Source: Fidelibacterota bacterium UBA7301
Lineage (GTDB): Bacteria > Fidelibacterota > Marinisomatia > Marinisomatales > TCS55
Assembly (NCBI GenBank): GCA_002471845.1
Contig: DKQT01000018.1
Coordinates: 71,666-135,665 of the forward strand
Direction: 5' to 3'
Length of the DNA stretch: 64,000 nt
Both the position numbers and the translations under genes were made by a program. Shown one piece after another: positions 1 to 9,286 of the stretch; within the stretch, counting starts at the first letter, position 1, and every line of letters starts with the position of its first letter. The notes below the pieces were generated by a model. That model was given only the letters and a program-made list of their open reading frames with translations. It made no database searches and was not told the DNA's origin.

Positions 1-324
1 TATGATGCGGCAAAATTCAATGATATTCCGCGGGAAAGATTTTTCAAAGCCATGCAGGCGGAAGGTATTTATACCTATATGGGATATACACCTTTATATC
101 GTGAAAAATTATTTGTTACTGATTCGGAAGAATATCCCTGGCTCAAGGGATATGATTTTAGTTCAATGAAGATGCCGATGACTGAAAAGATAGCCGATAA
201 AGAAGCGGTGTGGTTGAAACAGAACTATTTATTGGGAAATAATGATGATACCAGGGATATTATTGATGCATTTGAAAAAGTAACGACTACGCTACACACT
301 AAACCGGAATTATTTCAGGATTAA
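1..324 (+). CDS. DegT/DnrJ/EryC1/StrS aminotransferase, C-terminal part (5' end outside window)
   Basis: The reading frame is open from base 1 and ends at a TAA at 322-324, so only the last 107 residues are present. They show the C-terminal pattern of PLP-dependent sugar aminotransferases: IPRERFFKAMQAEGI, then GYTPLYRE, a YPW, an MTEKIADKEAVWL segment and a final AFEKV helix. In this family the C-terminal domain closes over the PLP site and helps bind the nucleotide-sugar or cyclitol substrate; the lysine-bearing domain lies upstream of the window. The exact substrate cannot be read from this piece. The gene faces away from the tRNA-Leu that follows on the other strand. Family assignment is fairly safe, specificity unknown. 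Confidence 0.72.
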   Translation, partial: YDAAKFNDIPRERFFKAMQAEGIYTYMGYTPLYREKLFVTDSEEYPWLKGYDFSSMKMPMTEKIADKEAVWLKQNYLLGNNDDTRDIIDAFEKVTTTLHTKPELFQD

Positions 325-358
325 AGCATACATTTCAAAAGTTAAATGAATATATTTG

Positions 359-442
359 TGCCCGAGACTGGAGTCGAACCAGCACGTTCTTGCGAACACT
401 AGACCCTGAACCTAGCGCGTCTACCAATTCCGCCACCCGGGC
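359..442 (-). tRNA. tRNA-Leu (anticodon CAG)
   Basis: Read on the minus strand this folds as a class II tRNA. It has acceptor GCCCGGG paired with CTCGGGC, a D arm containing the TGGTAGACGC pattern, an anticodon stem CTAGG/TCTAG around loop TTCAGGG (anticodon CAG), a long variable arm (GTTC-GCAA-GAAC) and a TTCGACTCC T-loop. Discriminator is A; CCA is not encoded. It is the only gene on the minus strand in the window, divergent from smpB. Confidence 0.95.
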
Positions 443-546
443 TTCAAAAAGCGCGCTGAAATTACATTTTCGATCCCAGCCTCAGCAAGGAATAAACTTG
501 GAAGGCCTTAGCATAATCCCGTATTTTTCCTGTCGGATTCTTGCTT

Positions 547-999
547 ATGAATAAACAGATTGTCGCCACCAATCGCAAAGCCTTTCATGAATATCATATA
601 CTGGATAAATTTGAAGCCGGTATTGAACTTTTAGGCAGTGAGGTTAAAAGTCTTCGGGAAGGTAATGCCAACTTAAAGGAAGCTTATATTGTCATTCGAA
701 AAGGACAGGCAAGGGCAGTTGGTATACATATCAGTCCCTATTCTCATACAGGATTTGAAGGACATGAACCGGTAAGGGGTCGTCGTTTATTACTTCATAA
801 ACGGGAGATCCAAAAAATTAAAAATTCGTTGGATCAAAAAGGATTAACTGCAGTTCCACTCCAGTTATATTTCAATCCCAAAGGATGGGCAAAACTGGAA
901 TTTGGAATTGCCAAAGGCAAAAAGATTTACGATAAAAAAGAAGCAATTCGCGAAAGAGATATTAAACGGGACGCTGACAGAGAATTACGGAATAGATAA
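547..999 (+). CDS. smpB: SsrA-binding protein SmpB
   Basis: SmpB binds tmRNA and brings it to stalled ribosomes for trans-translation. The 150-residue product has the family hallmarks: KAFHEYHILDKFEAGIELLGSEVKSLR at the start (beta-barrel that holds tmRNA), the GRRLLLHKREI stretch in the middle, and a basic C-terminal tail with KKIYDKKEAIRERD that enters the decoding site. A TTG two codons upstream (541) could extend it, but the ATG at 547 gives the conventional N-terminus. Its stop codon overlaps the tyrS start by one base (TAATG), so the two are probably cotranscribed. No tmRNA gene is visible next to it. Confidence 0.95.
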   Translation: MNKQIVATNRKAFHEYHILDKFEAGIELLGSEVKSLREGNANLKEAYIVIRKGQARAVGIHISPYSHTGFEGHEPVRGRRLLLHKREIQKIKNSLDQKGLTAVPLQLYFNPKGWAKLEFGIAKGKKIYDKKEAIRERDIKRDADRELRNR

Positions 1000-2204
1000 T
1001 GGCATTTTTAAGTGTGGATCAACAATGGGAACTTATCAGCCGCGGCGCTGAAGAGATTCTTCCTGAAGAAGAACTCAGGCAAAAATTAGAAAAATCAAGG
1101 AAAAGTGAAACTCCGCTCAATGTAAAACTCGGATGTGATCCAAGTTGTCCGGACTTACATGTAGGGCATGGTGTCGTCCTGCGCAAACTACGGCATTTCC
1201 AGGACCTGGGACATCAGGCTATTCTGGTCATTGGTGATTTTACGGCTATGATCGGTGATCCCTCTGGACGTAATAAAACACGGCCTCAATTGACACTGGA
1301 AGAAACGAAGGCCAACGCAAAATCCTATATTGCACAGGCGGGACTTATCCTGGATATTGATACATTAAAAATTGTTTATAATTCAGATTGGCTGGATGCC
1401 ATGAATTTCAGTGATGTAATTCGTCTTTCCAGCCATTATACCATCGCCCGCATGCTGGAAAGAGATGATTTTACCAAAAGGTATCAATCCGAAACTCCGA
1501 TTTCAATTCATGAATTTATGTACCCTCTGGCCCAAGGTATGGATTCTGTTGAACTTAAAGCGGATGTTGAATTGGGTGGAACAGACCAGAAATTCAATTT
1601 ATTGGTCGGTCGTAATTTACAAAGAGAATATGATCAGGATCCCCAGGTTATTATCACACTTCCACTGTTGGAAGGTACCGACGGAAATGAAAAGATGTCA
1701 AAATCATACGGTAATGATATTGGGTTAACGGATAAGCCGGAAGATATGTATGGGAAATCCATGTCTATCTCAGACGAAATGATTGAAAAATATTTTATCC
1801 TTGCTATAGATGCAGATGCCGATACAGTTTCCAAAGTAAAAAAACAGTTGCAGGATTCTTCCGTAAATCCGAGGGATGTAAAACGTGCACTGGGACGGGC
1901 TATTGTTAAACTATACCATGGAGAAGAAGCATCACTCGCGGCGGAACAACACTTTGATCAAGTGATTGTTAATAAAGATGCTCCGGAAGAAATGGACGAA
2001 ATTATATTAGATTCAGATACGTTAATTATTGATATTATTACAGAAAATGAATTGACTAAAAGCAAAGGTGAAGCGCGTAGATTGGTGAAGCAGGGTGCGG
2101 TTCGTATTGATAATGAAAAGATTTCTGATATGAATTTCGTTCTCAATCCCGGAAAAGAAGTGATCGTTAAAGTAGGAAAAAGAAAGTTTTTGAGAGTGAA
2201 ATGA
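999..2204 (+). CDS. tyrS: Tyrosyl-tRNA synthetase
   Basis: This class I synthetase charges tRNA-Tyr with tyrosine. The 401-residue protein has the HIGH-type signature as HVGH within CDPSCPDLHVGHGVVLRK, followed by GDFTAMIGDPSGR. The tyrosine-binding region carries the VELGGTDQKFN motif, and the KMSKS loop is seen exactly (NEKMSKSYGN). The C-terminal 60 residues match an S4 RNA-binding domain (SKGEARRLVKQGAVRID). The PDLHVGH form and overall length resemble the TyrZ-like subgroup rather than E. coli TyrS. It starts on the last base of smpB, and its end overlaps the next gene by four bases (ATGA). Confidence 0.95.
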   Translation: MAFLSVDQQWELISRGAEEILPEEELRQKLEKSRKSETPLNVKLGCDPSCPDLHVGHGVVLRKLRHFQDLGHQAILVIGDFTAMIGDPSGRNKTRPQLTLEETKANAKSYIAQAGLILDIDTLKIVYNSDWLDAMNFSDVIRLSSHYTIARMLERDDFTKRYQSETPISIHEFMYPLAQGMDSVELKADVELGGTDQKFNLLVGRNLQREYDQDPQVIITLPLLEGTDGNEKMSKSYGNDIGLTDKPEDMYGKSMSISDEMIEKYFILAIDADADTVSKVKKQLQDSSVNPRDVKRALGRAIVKLYHGEEASLAAEQHFDQVIVNKDAPEEMDEIILDSDTLIIDIITENELTKSKGEARRLVKQGAVRIDNEKISDMNFVLNPGKEVIVKVGKRKFLRVK

Positions 2205-3802
2205 AAAGGTGGATTTTCTGGCCGCTGACCGCGGCTATTTTTTTGTATGGATTTATCCCATATATCGATAAACCAAAACTCGTCGTATTTATTGCTGTTG
2301 ATCAGGGTCAACAGTCTTTACTGAAAAAATATAATCATTTATTTACAGGTGGATATCGTTGGCTGATAGATCATGGGATTCAATTTGAGAATGCTTATCA
2401 TAACCATGGATATACGACTACAGGTCCAGGGCACTATACATTGGCTTCGGGACGCTATCCTGGAAAGGGTGGTATTATCACAAATCAATGGTTTGATAGA
2501 AACCTTAAGCGTGGTTGGTATTGCGTCGAAGATACTTCTTCTATAGAACTTGTAGATGGATCAACTGGACGATCATATAAATATATCAATAATACTGCAT
2601 TGGGCGATTGGGTGAAAGCAGTCAATCCTAATTCAAAAGTTATTTCGATCTCTGGAAAAGATCGTGCCGCTGTATTATTGGGTGGAAAAAACCCTGATAT
2701 GGTTCTTTGGAATGATAAGCAAGGTGGATATACAACATCAACATATTACGCTGATTCACTCCCAGTATGGGTTAAAGAAGAAATAGATAAAATGAATATA
2801 CCATCCTATATCGATTCGACATGGGAGCGGATATTGCCTGAAAACGTTTACAGTAATATTACAAGGGCGGACAATACGTATGGTGAAGCTGATTGGACAA
2901 TGAAAAATGGATATAACCCAACGTTCCCAATTATATTTAATGAATTGGAATTATCTACAATGTTAGAGTTATTTTACATTACACCTTTTGGAGATGAGGC
3001 TACAATTCAACTTGGGAAACGGTCTTTGGCAGAATATGACATGGGCACAGATGATAAACCTGATATCTTATTTTTAGAGTTATCTGCTACAGATGGGATT
3101 GGACACAGCTTTGGGCCACATTCTCAAGAACAAATGGACAACTATCTAAGGTTAGATCGAAACTTGGGGCAGTTTATTCATTATATAGAACAATCAATTG
3201 GAGAGGGGAATGTTCTATATGTATTGACTAGCGATCACGGTGTAATTGCACTCCCGGAATATTTGCAATCTATGGGCGTTGATTCAGGGCGAATTCCAAA
3301 ACCCACACGCGATTCTTTATATACTAAAGCCATGAACGAAATCAATCAACGAATTGGTTCAGATAAAGTGTATCGTTATGGGAATTCTTTCTATTATGCA
3401 AATTCAATCAATTCCTTGGAACGTAAAGTGGCAACGGATATACTCAAGACCCAATTAACTAAATTAGAGGGAATCCGTTCCGTGATTACGAAAGAGGATA
3501 TACTTCAGGGCGGTAATAGCGACTATCAACGCCGGTTAAAGAATATGATTCATCCAGAAAAAAGCCCGGATATTTATTTAATCCCGAAAAAATACTGGAC
3601 TTGGCGCTACCCCTACGGGGCCAGCCACGGTACACCGTACGATTATGATGTCCACGTTCCATTGATCTTTGCCCGCGGAGGGCAAAAGGCTAAAGTGAAG
3701 GCGGAGCGGGTGATGACCGTGGATATCGCCCCCACGGTAGCCAACATACTTGGTTTGGATTATCCAAAGGACGTGGATGGTAAAGTATTATCGATCAAAT
3801 AA
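2201..3802 (+). CDS. Alkaline-phosphatase superfamily hydrolase (PafA/nucleotide pyrophosphatase type), exported
   Basis: A 533-residue protein with an N-terminal hydrophobic segment (signal or anchor, residues 4-20), so probably periplasmic. The two-metal site of the type I phosphodiesterase/alkaline phosphatase fold is visible in order: the first Asp in VVFIAVDQG, the Thr nucleophile region TTTGPGHYTLASGRYPG, Asp and His in ATDGIGHSFGPHS, the Asp-His pair in TSDHGV, and the last His in SHGTPYDYDVHVP. The layout is closest to PafA-like alkaline phosphatases of Bacteroidota, which release phosphate from organic phosphates in the periplasm. Substrate is inferred only. The start overlaps the tyrS stop (ATGA). 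Confidence 0.85.
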   Translation: MKRWIFWPLTAAIFLYGFIPYIDKPKLVVFIAVDQGQQSLLKKYNHLFTGGYRWLIDHGIQFENAYHNHGYTTTGPGHYTLASGRYPGKGGIITNQWFDRNLKRGWYCVEDTSSIELVDGSTGRSYKYINNTALGDWVKAVNPNSKVISISGKDRAAVLLGGKNPDMVLWNDKQGGYTTSTYYADSLPVWVKEEIDKMNIPSYIDSTWERILPENVYSNITRADNTYGEADWTMKNGYNPTFPIIFNELELSTMLELFYITPFGDEATIQLGKRSLAEYDMGTDDKPDILFLELSATDGIGHSFGPHSQEQMDNYLRLDRNLGQFIHYIEQSIGEGNVLYVLTSDHGVIALPEYLQSMGVDSGRIPKPTRDSLYTKAMNEINQRIGSDKVYRYGNSFYYANSINSLERKVATDILKTQLTKLEGIRSVITKEDILQGGNSDYQRRLKNMIHPEKSPDIYLIPKKYWTWRYPYGASHGTPYDYDVHVPLIFARGGQKAKVKAERVMTVDIAPTVANILGLDYPKDVDGKVLSIK

Positions 3803-3918
3803 TGTTAATTTTGTCCCATCCCGGACGCAGAATAAAAATCTGTTAATTTGTATTTTTTACAATCGGTTAAATCGGCTAAGTTTCCTGCCCCTTTTTAACC
3901 TCGAATGAAGGAGATGAT

Positions 3919-4248
3919 GTGTCAGAAAATATCAAAGAGCTCACCTCAGTGAATTTTGATGCTGAAGTATTGAAATCCGATATACCTGTGCTTGTAGATT
4001 TTTGGGCCGAATGGTGCGGACCATGTCGTGCTATTGCTCCTATAATAGATGAAGTTGCCAGCGAATATAATGGAAAATTAAAAGTTGGCAAATTAAACGT
4101 GGACCAAGAAAATCAAATGGCCACACAATACGGCGTCAGAAGTATTCCTACGCTGTTGGTATTCAACAATGGTACGGTCGCTAATCAACTCATTGGGTCC
4201 GTCCCAAAATCAAGAATAACTGATTTTATAGATTCAGTTATTCATTAA
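3919..4248 (+). CDS. trxA: Thioredoxin
   Basis: A 109-residue classical thioredoxin with the active site WCGPC (C33 and C36) inside DFWAEWCGPCRAIAP, and the cis-proline loop SIPTLLVF. It reduces protein disulfides in the cytoplasm using electrons from the reductase encoded right after it. The start is a GTG at 3919, chosen because AAGGAG at 3908-3913 is well placed and gives MSENIKEL; the nearby ATGs at 3914 and 3917 are out of frame. The 116-nt gap upstream shows no clear terminator, but probably holds the trxAB promoter. Confidence 0.96.
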   Translation: MSENIKELTSVNFDAEVLKSDIPVLVDFWAEWCGPCRAIAPIIDEVASEYNGKLKVGKLNVDQENQMATQYGVRSIPTLLVFNNGTVANQLIGSVPKSRITDFIDSVIH

Positions 4249-4263
4249 TAATTAATTCAAAGA

Positions 4264-5193
4264 ATGAATCGAAAGGTTATTATTATCGGCTCGGGTCCAG
4301 CCGGCTTAACTGCGGCTTTATACGCGGCCAGGGCTAATTTGAATCCGTTGGTTTTAGAAGGCAGCCAGCCCGGCGGTCAATTGACCATTACAACTGATGT
4401 GGAAAATTATCCCGGATTTCCAACAGGAATTATGGGTCCTGAACTCATGGATAAATTCCGTAAACAGGCCACACGGTTTGGGGCCGAATGCCATTTTAAA
4501 CATGTCACCAAGATTGATTTCAGTAAGCGCCCATATAGAGTTTGGGTAGCTGATGAATCGTACACCGCTGAGACAATCATTATTGCCACAGGGGCCTCAG
4601 CTAAAATGCTGGGCCTTGAAAGCGAAAAAGAGCTCATGGGTTATGGTGTTTCTGCCTGTGCAACCTGTGATGGATTTTTCTTTCGTGATAAGAAAGTACT
4701 TGTCATCGGCGGTGGAGATTCTGCTATGGAAGAGGCAACCTATCTTACAAAGTTTGCTTCGGAAGTGGTGATTGTTCATCGGCGGGACGAATTTCGTGCA
4801 TCAAAAATCATGATTAATCGTACAATGGATAATCCTAAGATTTCAGTTGCATGGAACTCAACTATTGCGGAAATCCTGGGCACACAGGAAAAAGGTGTTA
4901 ATGGTGTCGTTATGAAAGATACACAAACGGGTAAAACAAGGAAAGAAGCCTGTGATGGTGTATTTATGGCCATCGGCCATAAACCGAATACGGAATTATT
5001 CAGAGATTTTTTAAAGGCCGATAAAACTGGCTATTTAATCACGAAAAATGGCAGTACAGTAACCAATTTAGATGGTGTTTTTGCCTGTGGTGATGTCCAG
5101 GACCATGTGTATAGGCAGGCGGTGACGGCCGCTGGTTCCGGTTGCATGGCAGCTATTGATGCAGAACGGTTTTTAGAAAGCCAACCTAACTAG
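4264..5193 (+). CDS. trxB: Thioredoxin reductase
   Basis: A 309-residue low-molecular-weight NADPH:thioredoxin reductase. The FAD-binding GSGPAGLTAALYAAR lies at the N-terminus, the redox pair is C132-A-T-C135 (ACATCDGFFF), the NADPH-binding GGGDSAMEEATYL follows, and the second FAD motif is GVFACGDVQDHVYRQAVTAAGSG. The order matches the E. coli enzyme. It sits 15 nt after trxA, forming a complete thioredoxin system in one operon. This pair may also supply electrons to envelope thiol-disulfide proteins encoded around 56-59 kb, but that link is inference. Confidence 0.96.
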   Translation: MNRKVIIIGSGPAGLTAALYAARANLNPLVLEGSQPGGQLTITTDVENYPGFPTGIMGPELMDKFRKQATRFGAECHFKHVTKIDFSKRPYRVWVADESYTAETIIIATGASAKMLGLESEKELMGYGVSACATCDGFFFRDKKVLVIGGGDSAMEEATYLTKFASEVVIVHRRDEFRASKIMINRTMDNPKISVAWNSTIAEILGTQEKGVNGVVMKDTQTGKTRKEACDGVFMAIGHKPNTELFRDFLKADKTGYLITKNGSTVTNLDGVFACGDVQDHVYRQAVTAAGSGCMAAIDAERFLESQPN

Positions 5194-5233
5194 ACTACCT
5201 TTCGATTCATCCTTTCCTAACTATGGAGATATG

Positions 5234-5980
5234 ATGAGTCAAAAATCAACTTTAATTTACGAACTAAAGAGTCTGCAAAAGACCTATAGGGAAGATACAG
5301 TATTAAACATTGGTCGCCTCCAATTTCATCGCGGGACGATCTATGGGGTGATTGGTCCTATCGGGTCAGGGAAATCCACCCTGTTCAATATTATGGCAGG
5401 ATTAGATAGACAATCTGAGGGGACTGTTAAATATGATGATGGAGAATTTGAAACTAATTGGCTGGGTAAAATAAAACAAAACCCGGAAATCAAATTGGCT
5501 CAAATCAACGGTTTGCCTAAAGGGTCTAAAGTATCTGATGTCATTGATGGACACCAGGGCAAACTTGCTGATCAAATCTTGGCAAAATACTTTAAAAACA
5601 GGTCGTGGAAAGCATTATTATCCCGGAATATATCCAACCTTTCAAATGGTGAATTGGCGTGGCTGAATCTGGTTAATGCCATAGAGACGGATCCGCGAGT
5701 CCTGTTGGTTGATGATTATGGTGTTTTCTTTGACAATATTTTGGAAGGTGAATTCCGCAGAAAACTGAATCAAATGAATAAGGAATTAGGTACAACTATT
5801 ATCCTCTCTGCGCAATCAGATCAGAATTTAAAACGAATCGCTTCAGTTCTTATTTACCTGGATAATGGCCATATTGCTAAAATTCGTCCAGGTGCGGGCA
5901 GGGGATTTAAACGAATTCCCAATCAACGAACCTCTAATCAGCGCCGATCTAAAAATCGAAAATCCAAGGGATCGCGTTAA
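5234..5980 (+). CDS. ABC-type ATPase-like protein with degenerate catalytic motifs
   Basis: About 248 residues with an ABC ATPase fold: Walker A GPIGSGKST near residues 41-49, a signature-like NLSNGELAW and a Walker B-like VLLVDDYG. The usual catalytic glutamate after Walker B is a tyrosine (DDY instead of DEP), and the switch histidine is missing (ILSAQSDQ where a His would sit). The C-terminal 30 residues are very basic (QRRSKNRKSKGSR), suggesting nucleic-acid or ribosome contact. No permease gene is adjacent. Two ATGs occur at 5231 and 5234; the second is better spaced from GGAG at 5225-5228. Could be a slow or regulatory ATPase; function unknown. Confidence 0.7.
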   Translation: MSQKSTLIYELKSLQKTYREDTVLNIGRLQFHRGTIYGVIGPIGSGKSTLFNIMAGLDRQSEGTVKYDDGEFETNWLGKIKQNPEIKLAQINGLPKGSKVSDVIDGHQGKLADQILAKYFKNRSWKALLSRNISNLSNGELAWLNLVNAIETDPRVLLVDDYGVFFDNILEGEFRRKLNQMNKELGTTIILSAQSDQNLKRIASVLIYLDNGHIAKIRPGAGRGFKRIPNQRTSNQRRSKNRKSKGSR

Positions 5981-6022
5981 AGATCAATGCACTGATTGGA
6001 TCGGTTTGTGTAAATTATAATC

Positions 6023-6646
6023 ATGAAGCGGGTAAGGAGATCCAGGACTGACCGCATTCTTACAGGAGTGTGCGGAGGTGTAGCGCAATATTTTGTAGTG
6101 GATTCAACAATTGTCCGGCTTATATGGATATTTTTTACCCTTTTTGGAGGATCAGGGTTGATAATCTATATCATTGCAGCTATCATTATACCGGATGAAC
6201 ATACACAAGAGCGAACTTTCAATTTAGATTCATTGAAAAATAATCCGCTCTGGGGTATCCTGTTTATATTTGTGGGAATTGTTCTTTTTTTCCAATATAA
6301 TCATGTTCTTTTCCTATTCTGGGGTTCTTTTTGGGATAATTTTCTGAATATTTTAGTTGCTTTTATTTTGCTTGGGGTAGGGATATACTTGCTCTACAAT
6401 CGGCGGATTGAAATTAAAAAAACAACCGAGTATAATATCGGGGAGGAACCACTGCATTTATCAATAGAAGATAAAAAGTTGGCTGGCGTGTGCGGCGGAT
6501 TTGGTGAATCATTAAATCTCGATCCCAACCTGGTGCGTGTTTTATGGATATTCGGAACATTAATGAGTGTTGGTATAGGTATATTACTATACATTGTCTT
6601 AGCATTGGTGCTGCCTGAAAGGGCTATAGTATCTGAAGATATTTAA
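6023..6646 (+). CDS. Membrane protein with two PspC domains
   Basis: A 207-residue membrane protein containing two copies of the PspC domain. The first spans about residues 4-60 (RTDRILTGVCGGVAQYF, then a membrane segment ending AAIIIPDE). The second spans about 140-200 (EDKKLAGVCGGFGESLNLDPN, then a membrane segment ending LALVLPER). Between them lie two further hydrophobic segments. PspC proteins take part in envelope-stress sensing with PspA in enterobacteria; many FCB bacteria have PspC-like proteins outside a psp operon, and no pspA or pspF is visible here. The tandem arrangement suggests an internal duplication. It is followed after 3 nt by hldA. Confidence 0.85.
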   Translation: MKRVRRSRTDRILTGVCGGVAQYFVVDSTIVRLIWIFFTLFGGSGLIIYIIAAIIIPDEHTQERTFNLDSLKNNPLWGILFIFVGIVLFFQYNHVLFLFWGSFWDNFLNILVAFILLGVGIYLLYNRRIEIKKTTEYNIGEEPLHLSIEDKKLAGVCGGFGESLNLDPNLVRVLWIFGTLMSVGIGILLYIVLALVLPERAIVSEDI

Positions 6647-6649
6647 ACC

Positions 6650-7624
6650 ATGGATTTAGATCGTTTTAAAGAAATAACCTCCGGGTTTGGGGACAAAAAA
6701 GTACTCGTCGTAGGAGACCTCATGCTGGACACTTATTTATGGGGTTATGCTGACCGCATTTCACCTGAAGCTCCGGTCCCGGTTGTGAAGGTCAGTAAAA
6801 TTGAACACAATCCTGGGGGTGCAGCCAACGTGGCCTTAAACTTGGCTTCATTAGGCTGCCAGGTATCGGTCATCGGGTTGATAGGTCCTGATGCTGAAGG
6901 AAAAATTTTAACGGGACTACTCGACCAAAAGAATATTGTCTGCACAAACCTAGTGGAAAGTGAAAACCGCCCTACAACCGTTAAGTCCAGGATTATTGCC
7001 CATAACCAGCAAGTCGTACGGGCAGATCGAGAAGTCAATTCAGATTTGTCAGAAGCGTCCAATGAAGCCTTAACAGAATCTGTCAAATCAAATTTAAAGG
7101 ACGTTGATGCTGTGGTTTTGGAAGATTATAACAAAGGAGTTTTGAATTCAGTTTCGATTAGGAAATTGATTGAAATGGCCAATCAAGCGGGTAAACCAAT
7201 TTATGTCGACCCGAAAAAAGCCAATTTCAATTCATATAAAAAAATCCGCCTCTTTAAGCCGAATTTGTTTGAATTCAGGAATGCCTATGCAGAGAACGAA
7301 TCCCTGGAAGCAGCCGGATTTAAACTCAAAAATGAGTTAAATGCAGAAATTCTTATGATCACCCGGGGTGCGGATGGTGTTTCGTTGTTTGTGGGTTCTG
7401 ACTATCACCATATTCCCACCAAAGCCCGCCAGGTCCACGATGTTTCCGGGGCTGGGGATACTGTTATTGCCACTTTTACCATGTCCGATCTATGTGGGGC
7501 CACACCGGAGGAATCTGTTACCCTATCCAATTTTGCTGCCGGACGTGTCTGTGAAGAAGTGGGCGTAGTGCCCATCACCATTGAAATGTTGAATGAAATG
7601 CTGGATCACCATAACAGCGTTTAA
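6650..7624 (+). CDS. hldA: D-glycero-beta-D-manno-heptose-7-phosphate kinase (RfaE/HldE domain I)
   Basis: A 324-residue PfkB-family sugar kinase matching the kinase half of HldE. Visible motifs are the substrate-binding RISPEAPVPVVKV and NPGGAANVALNLASLG near the N-terminus and the ATP/anion-hole motif VSGAGDTVIATF near the C-terminus. It phosphorylates heptose-7-phosphate to the 1,7-bisphosphate for LPS core heptose synthesis. The adenylyltransferase half found in enterobacterial HldE is absent, so this is the separate HldA form and its partner must be elsewhere. Implies an LPS-bearing Gram-negative envelope. Confidence 0.88.
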   Translation: MDLDRFKEITSGFGDKKVLVVGDLMLDTYLWGYADRISPEAPVPVVKVSKIEHNPGGAANVALNLASLGCQVSVIGLIGPDAEGKILTGLLDQKNIVCTNLVESENRPTTVKSRIIAHNQQVVRADREVNSDLSEASNEALTESVKSNLKDVDAVVLEDYNKGVLNSVSIRKLIEMANQAGKPIYVDPKKANFNSYKKIRLFKPNLFEFRNAYAENESLEAAGFKLKNELNAEILMITRGADGVSLFVGSDYHHIPTKARQVHDVSGAGDTVIATFTMSDLCGATPEESVTLSNFAAGRVCEEVGVVPITIEMLNEMLDHHNSV

Positions 7625-7672
7625 TCCAAACATTTCTCGCATTAAATTCTAATCAACCCGATTTCAAACAAC

Positions 7673-9286
7673 ATGATTCGTCGTACCATTACAGCCATAT
7701 TATTAGTAGGACTTGCTCTCGGCCAACCTGAACTAAGATTCCACCCCTTTGACTGGGTACAATACCGTCAGACTGGCAAAGTGAATTCAATTTCTTTCGG
7801 AGACCGTTACGCTTACATCGGTACGCAATCCGGCGGTGTACTGCGTTTTAACAGGTATTCAGAAAGATTTGAAGCACCCATCACCCGCGCCCAGGGATTA
7901 CGAAGCAATACAATCACAGCTGTTCACCGGTCTTCAAATGGTATATTGTGGGCCGCATCTCCACTGGGGGTTGAATTCAGTTTTACTGAAGAAGGTGACT
8001 GGCGTTTTATAGATCGGTATCAATTAAATCTTCCTTTGGGTATTTTTGTGGAAAGAATCGGTGAATCAGATAACAATGTTTGGCTGGATACCCCGGGATT
8101 GATCTATAAACTGGACGCTATAACCGGAATTGTTGTGGGTATAATGCCTAATCCGGATGAAGCAGTTACATGGAGTTCGGGACTAATTCGCTTTCGTCAA
8201 GATCTTTCTGATTTATTCATTGATTATTCTTTCATGGACGGCTGGATGACGGACCTCCAATCATTGATTCATCCAGATGGTCGTCAAATGAATGTTACAA
8301 CGTTAATAAAAAATAATTTTAATGAAGTTTGGATCGGTACAGAGGACGGTACATTTTTCCGGGGTGACAATACGATGAAAACGTTTACCCCTTTCCGATT
8401 CAGCCTGGCGGGGAATGATATCCAAGCCATCCGTGGTAATGATTCATTCTGGCTGGGGGGACGGCTGGGGCATTACCAATCGGGAATTTCTTATTTTGAT
8501 ATTGATCGGCATATTGCTGATGAATATTTATTCAGTGAAGTGATTAATATGGATCAAACATCTATTTTTTCAATTATTGAATTGAAAAAGGAAGTTTGGT
8601 TTGGCAGCGAGGATGCACTCCTGGTGTATGAGAAAAAAAAGGACTTATGGAGAACTTATGGCTTGCAAATCGGGGGAAGAAAGAGTTGGGCTAATACAAT
8701 GCTGAAAGTTGAAGACCATGTTTGGATTGGGAGTCCCAACGGTATTTCAATCTTGAAAATAGACGATAAAAAGCCTATCAATTCAAAGGTAGAGAAATAC
8801 TTCAGAAATATTTTTATTTATGATTTAGCCTTAGCCCAAAACCAGGTGTGGATCGGAACGGAAACGGGTTTATTCTTATATGACATTGAGAAAGATATAA
8901 TCAGGAATTATCGTCAATACGGATATGAAAACAAGGATGTTATTTTCCCGATCAGGATTACTGAGTTTACCGCTTTTACCGAGGATAGTAATCAAATTCT
9001 GGCTGCCAACCGTACTGGCGTTCTTGCATTTAATTTTCGAGAAAGGGAATGGTCTAATGCTGTAAATCCATCTATTTTTGGTGGATTGGAAATCAGAGCA
9101 ATGGCCTTGAAAAAAAATACAGTATTTATTGCGACGGAAAATGGAATCATCCAATATGATATGAAAAAAAACCTGGCTGATATGTTTAATTATTCATTTA
9201 TTGGTCAGGTGAACGACATGTATATTAAGGGTAGAAGATTATGGCTGGGAACATCCGAAGGACTGATCTCGTACCGTTACAAGTGA
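7673..9286 (+). CDS. Secreted two-component-regulator-type beta-propeller protein
   Basis: A 537-residue protein with a signal peptide (residues 1-17, ending LALGQ) and no membrane anchor or enzyme domain. The body is built of repeats with the pattern VWIGT-x-x-GLFLYD (for example VWIGTEDGTFF, VWIGSPNGISIL, VWIGTETGLFLYD, LWLGTSEGLISY), typical of the 'two component regulator propeller' repeat found in sensor domains of FCB hybrid histidine kinases. Here the propeller stands alone, so it is more likely a periplasmic or surface binding module. It overlaps the next gene by four bases (GTGA), suggesting coupled translation with the GWxTD protein. Confidence 0.75.
   Translation: MIRRTITAILLVGLALGQPELRFHPFDWVQYRQTGKVNSISFGDRYAYIGTQSGGVLRFNRYSERFEAPITRAQGLRSNTITAVHRSSNGILWAASPLGVEFSFTEEGDWRFIDRYQLNLPLGIFVERIGESDNNVWLDTPGLIYKLDAITGIVVGIMPNPDEAVTWSSGLIRFRQDLSDLFIDYSFMDGWMTDLQSLIHPDGRQMNVTTLIKNNFNEVWIGTEDGTFFRGDNTMKTFTPFRFSLAGNDIQAIRGNDSFWLGGRLGHYQSGISYFDIDRHIADEYLFSEVINMDQTSIFSIIELKKEVWFGSEDALLVYEKKKDLWRTYGLQIGGRKSWANTMLKVEDHVWIGSPNGISILKIDDKKPINSKVEKYFRNIFIYDLALAQNQVWIGTETGLFLYDIEKDIIRNYRQYGYENKDVIFPIRITEFTAFTEDSNQILAANRTGVLAFNFREREWSNAVNPSIFGGLEIRAMALKKNTVFIATENGIIQYDMKKNLADMFNYSFIGQVNDMYIKGRRLWLGTSEGLISYRYK

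Noticed and set aside
443..546. tmRNA (ssrA) gene next to smpB
   Set aside because: The gap is about 100 nt and contains neither the tRNA-like ends nor a tag reading frame.
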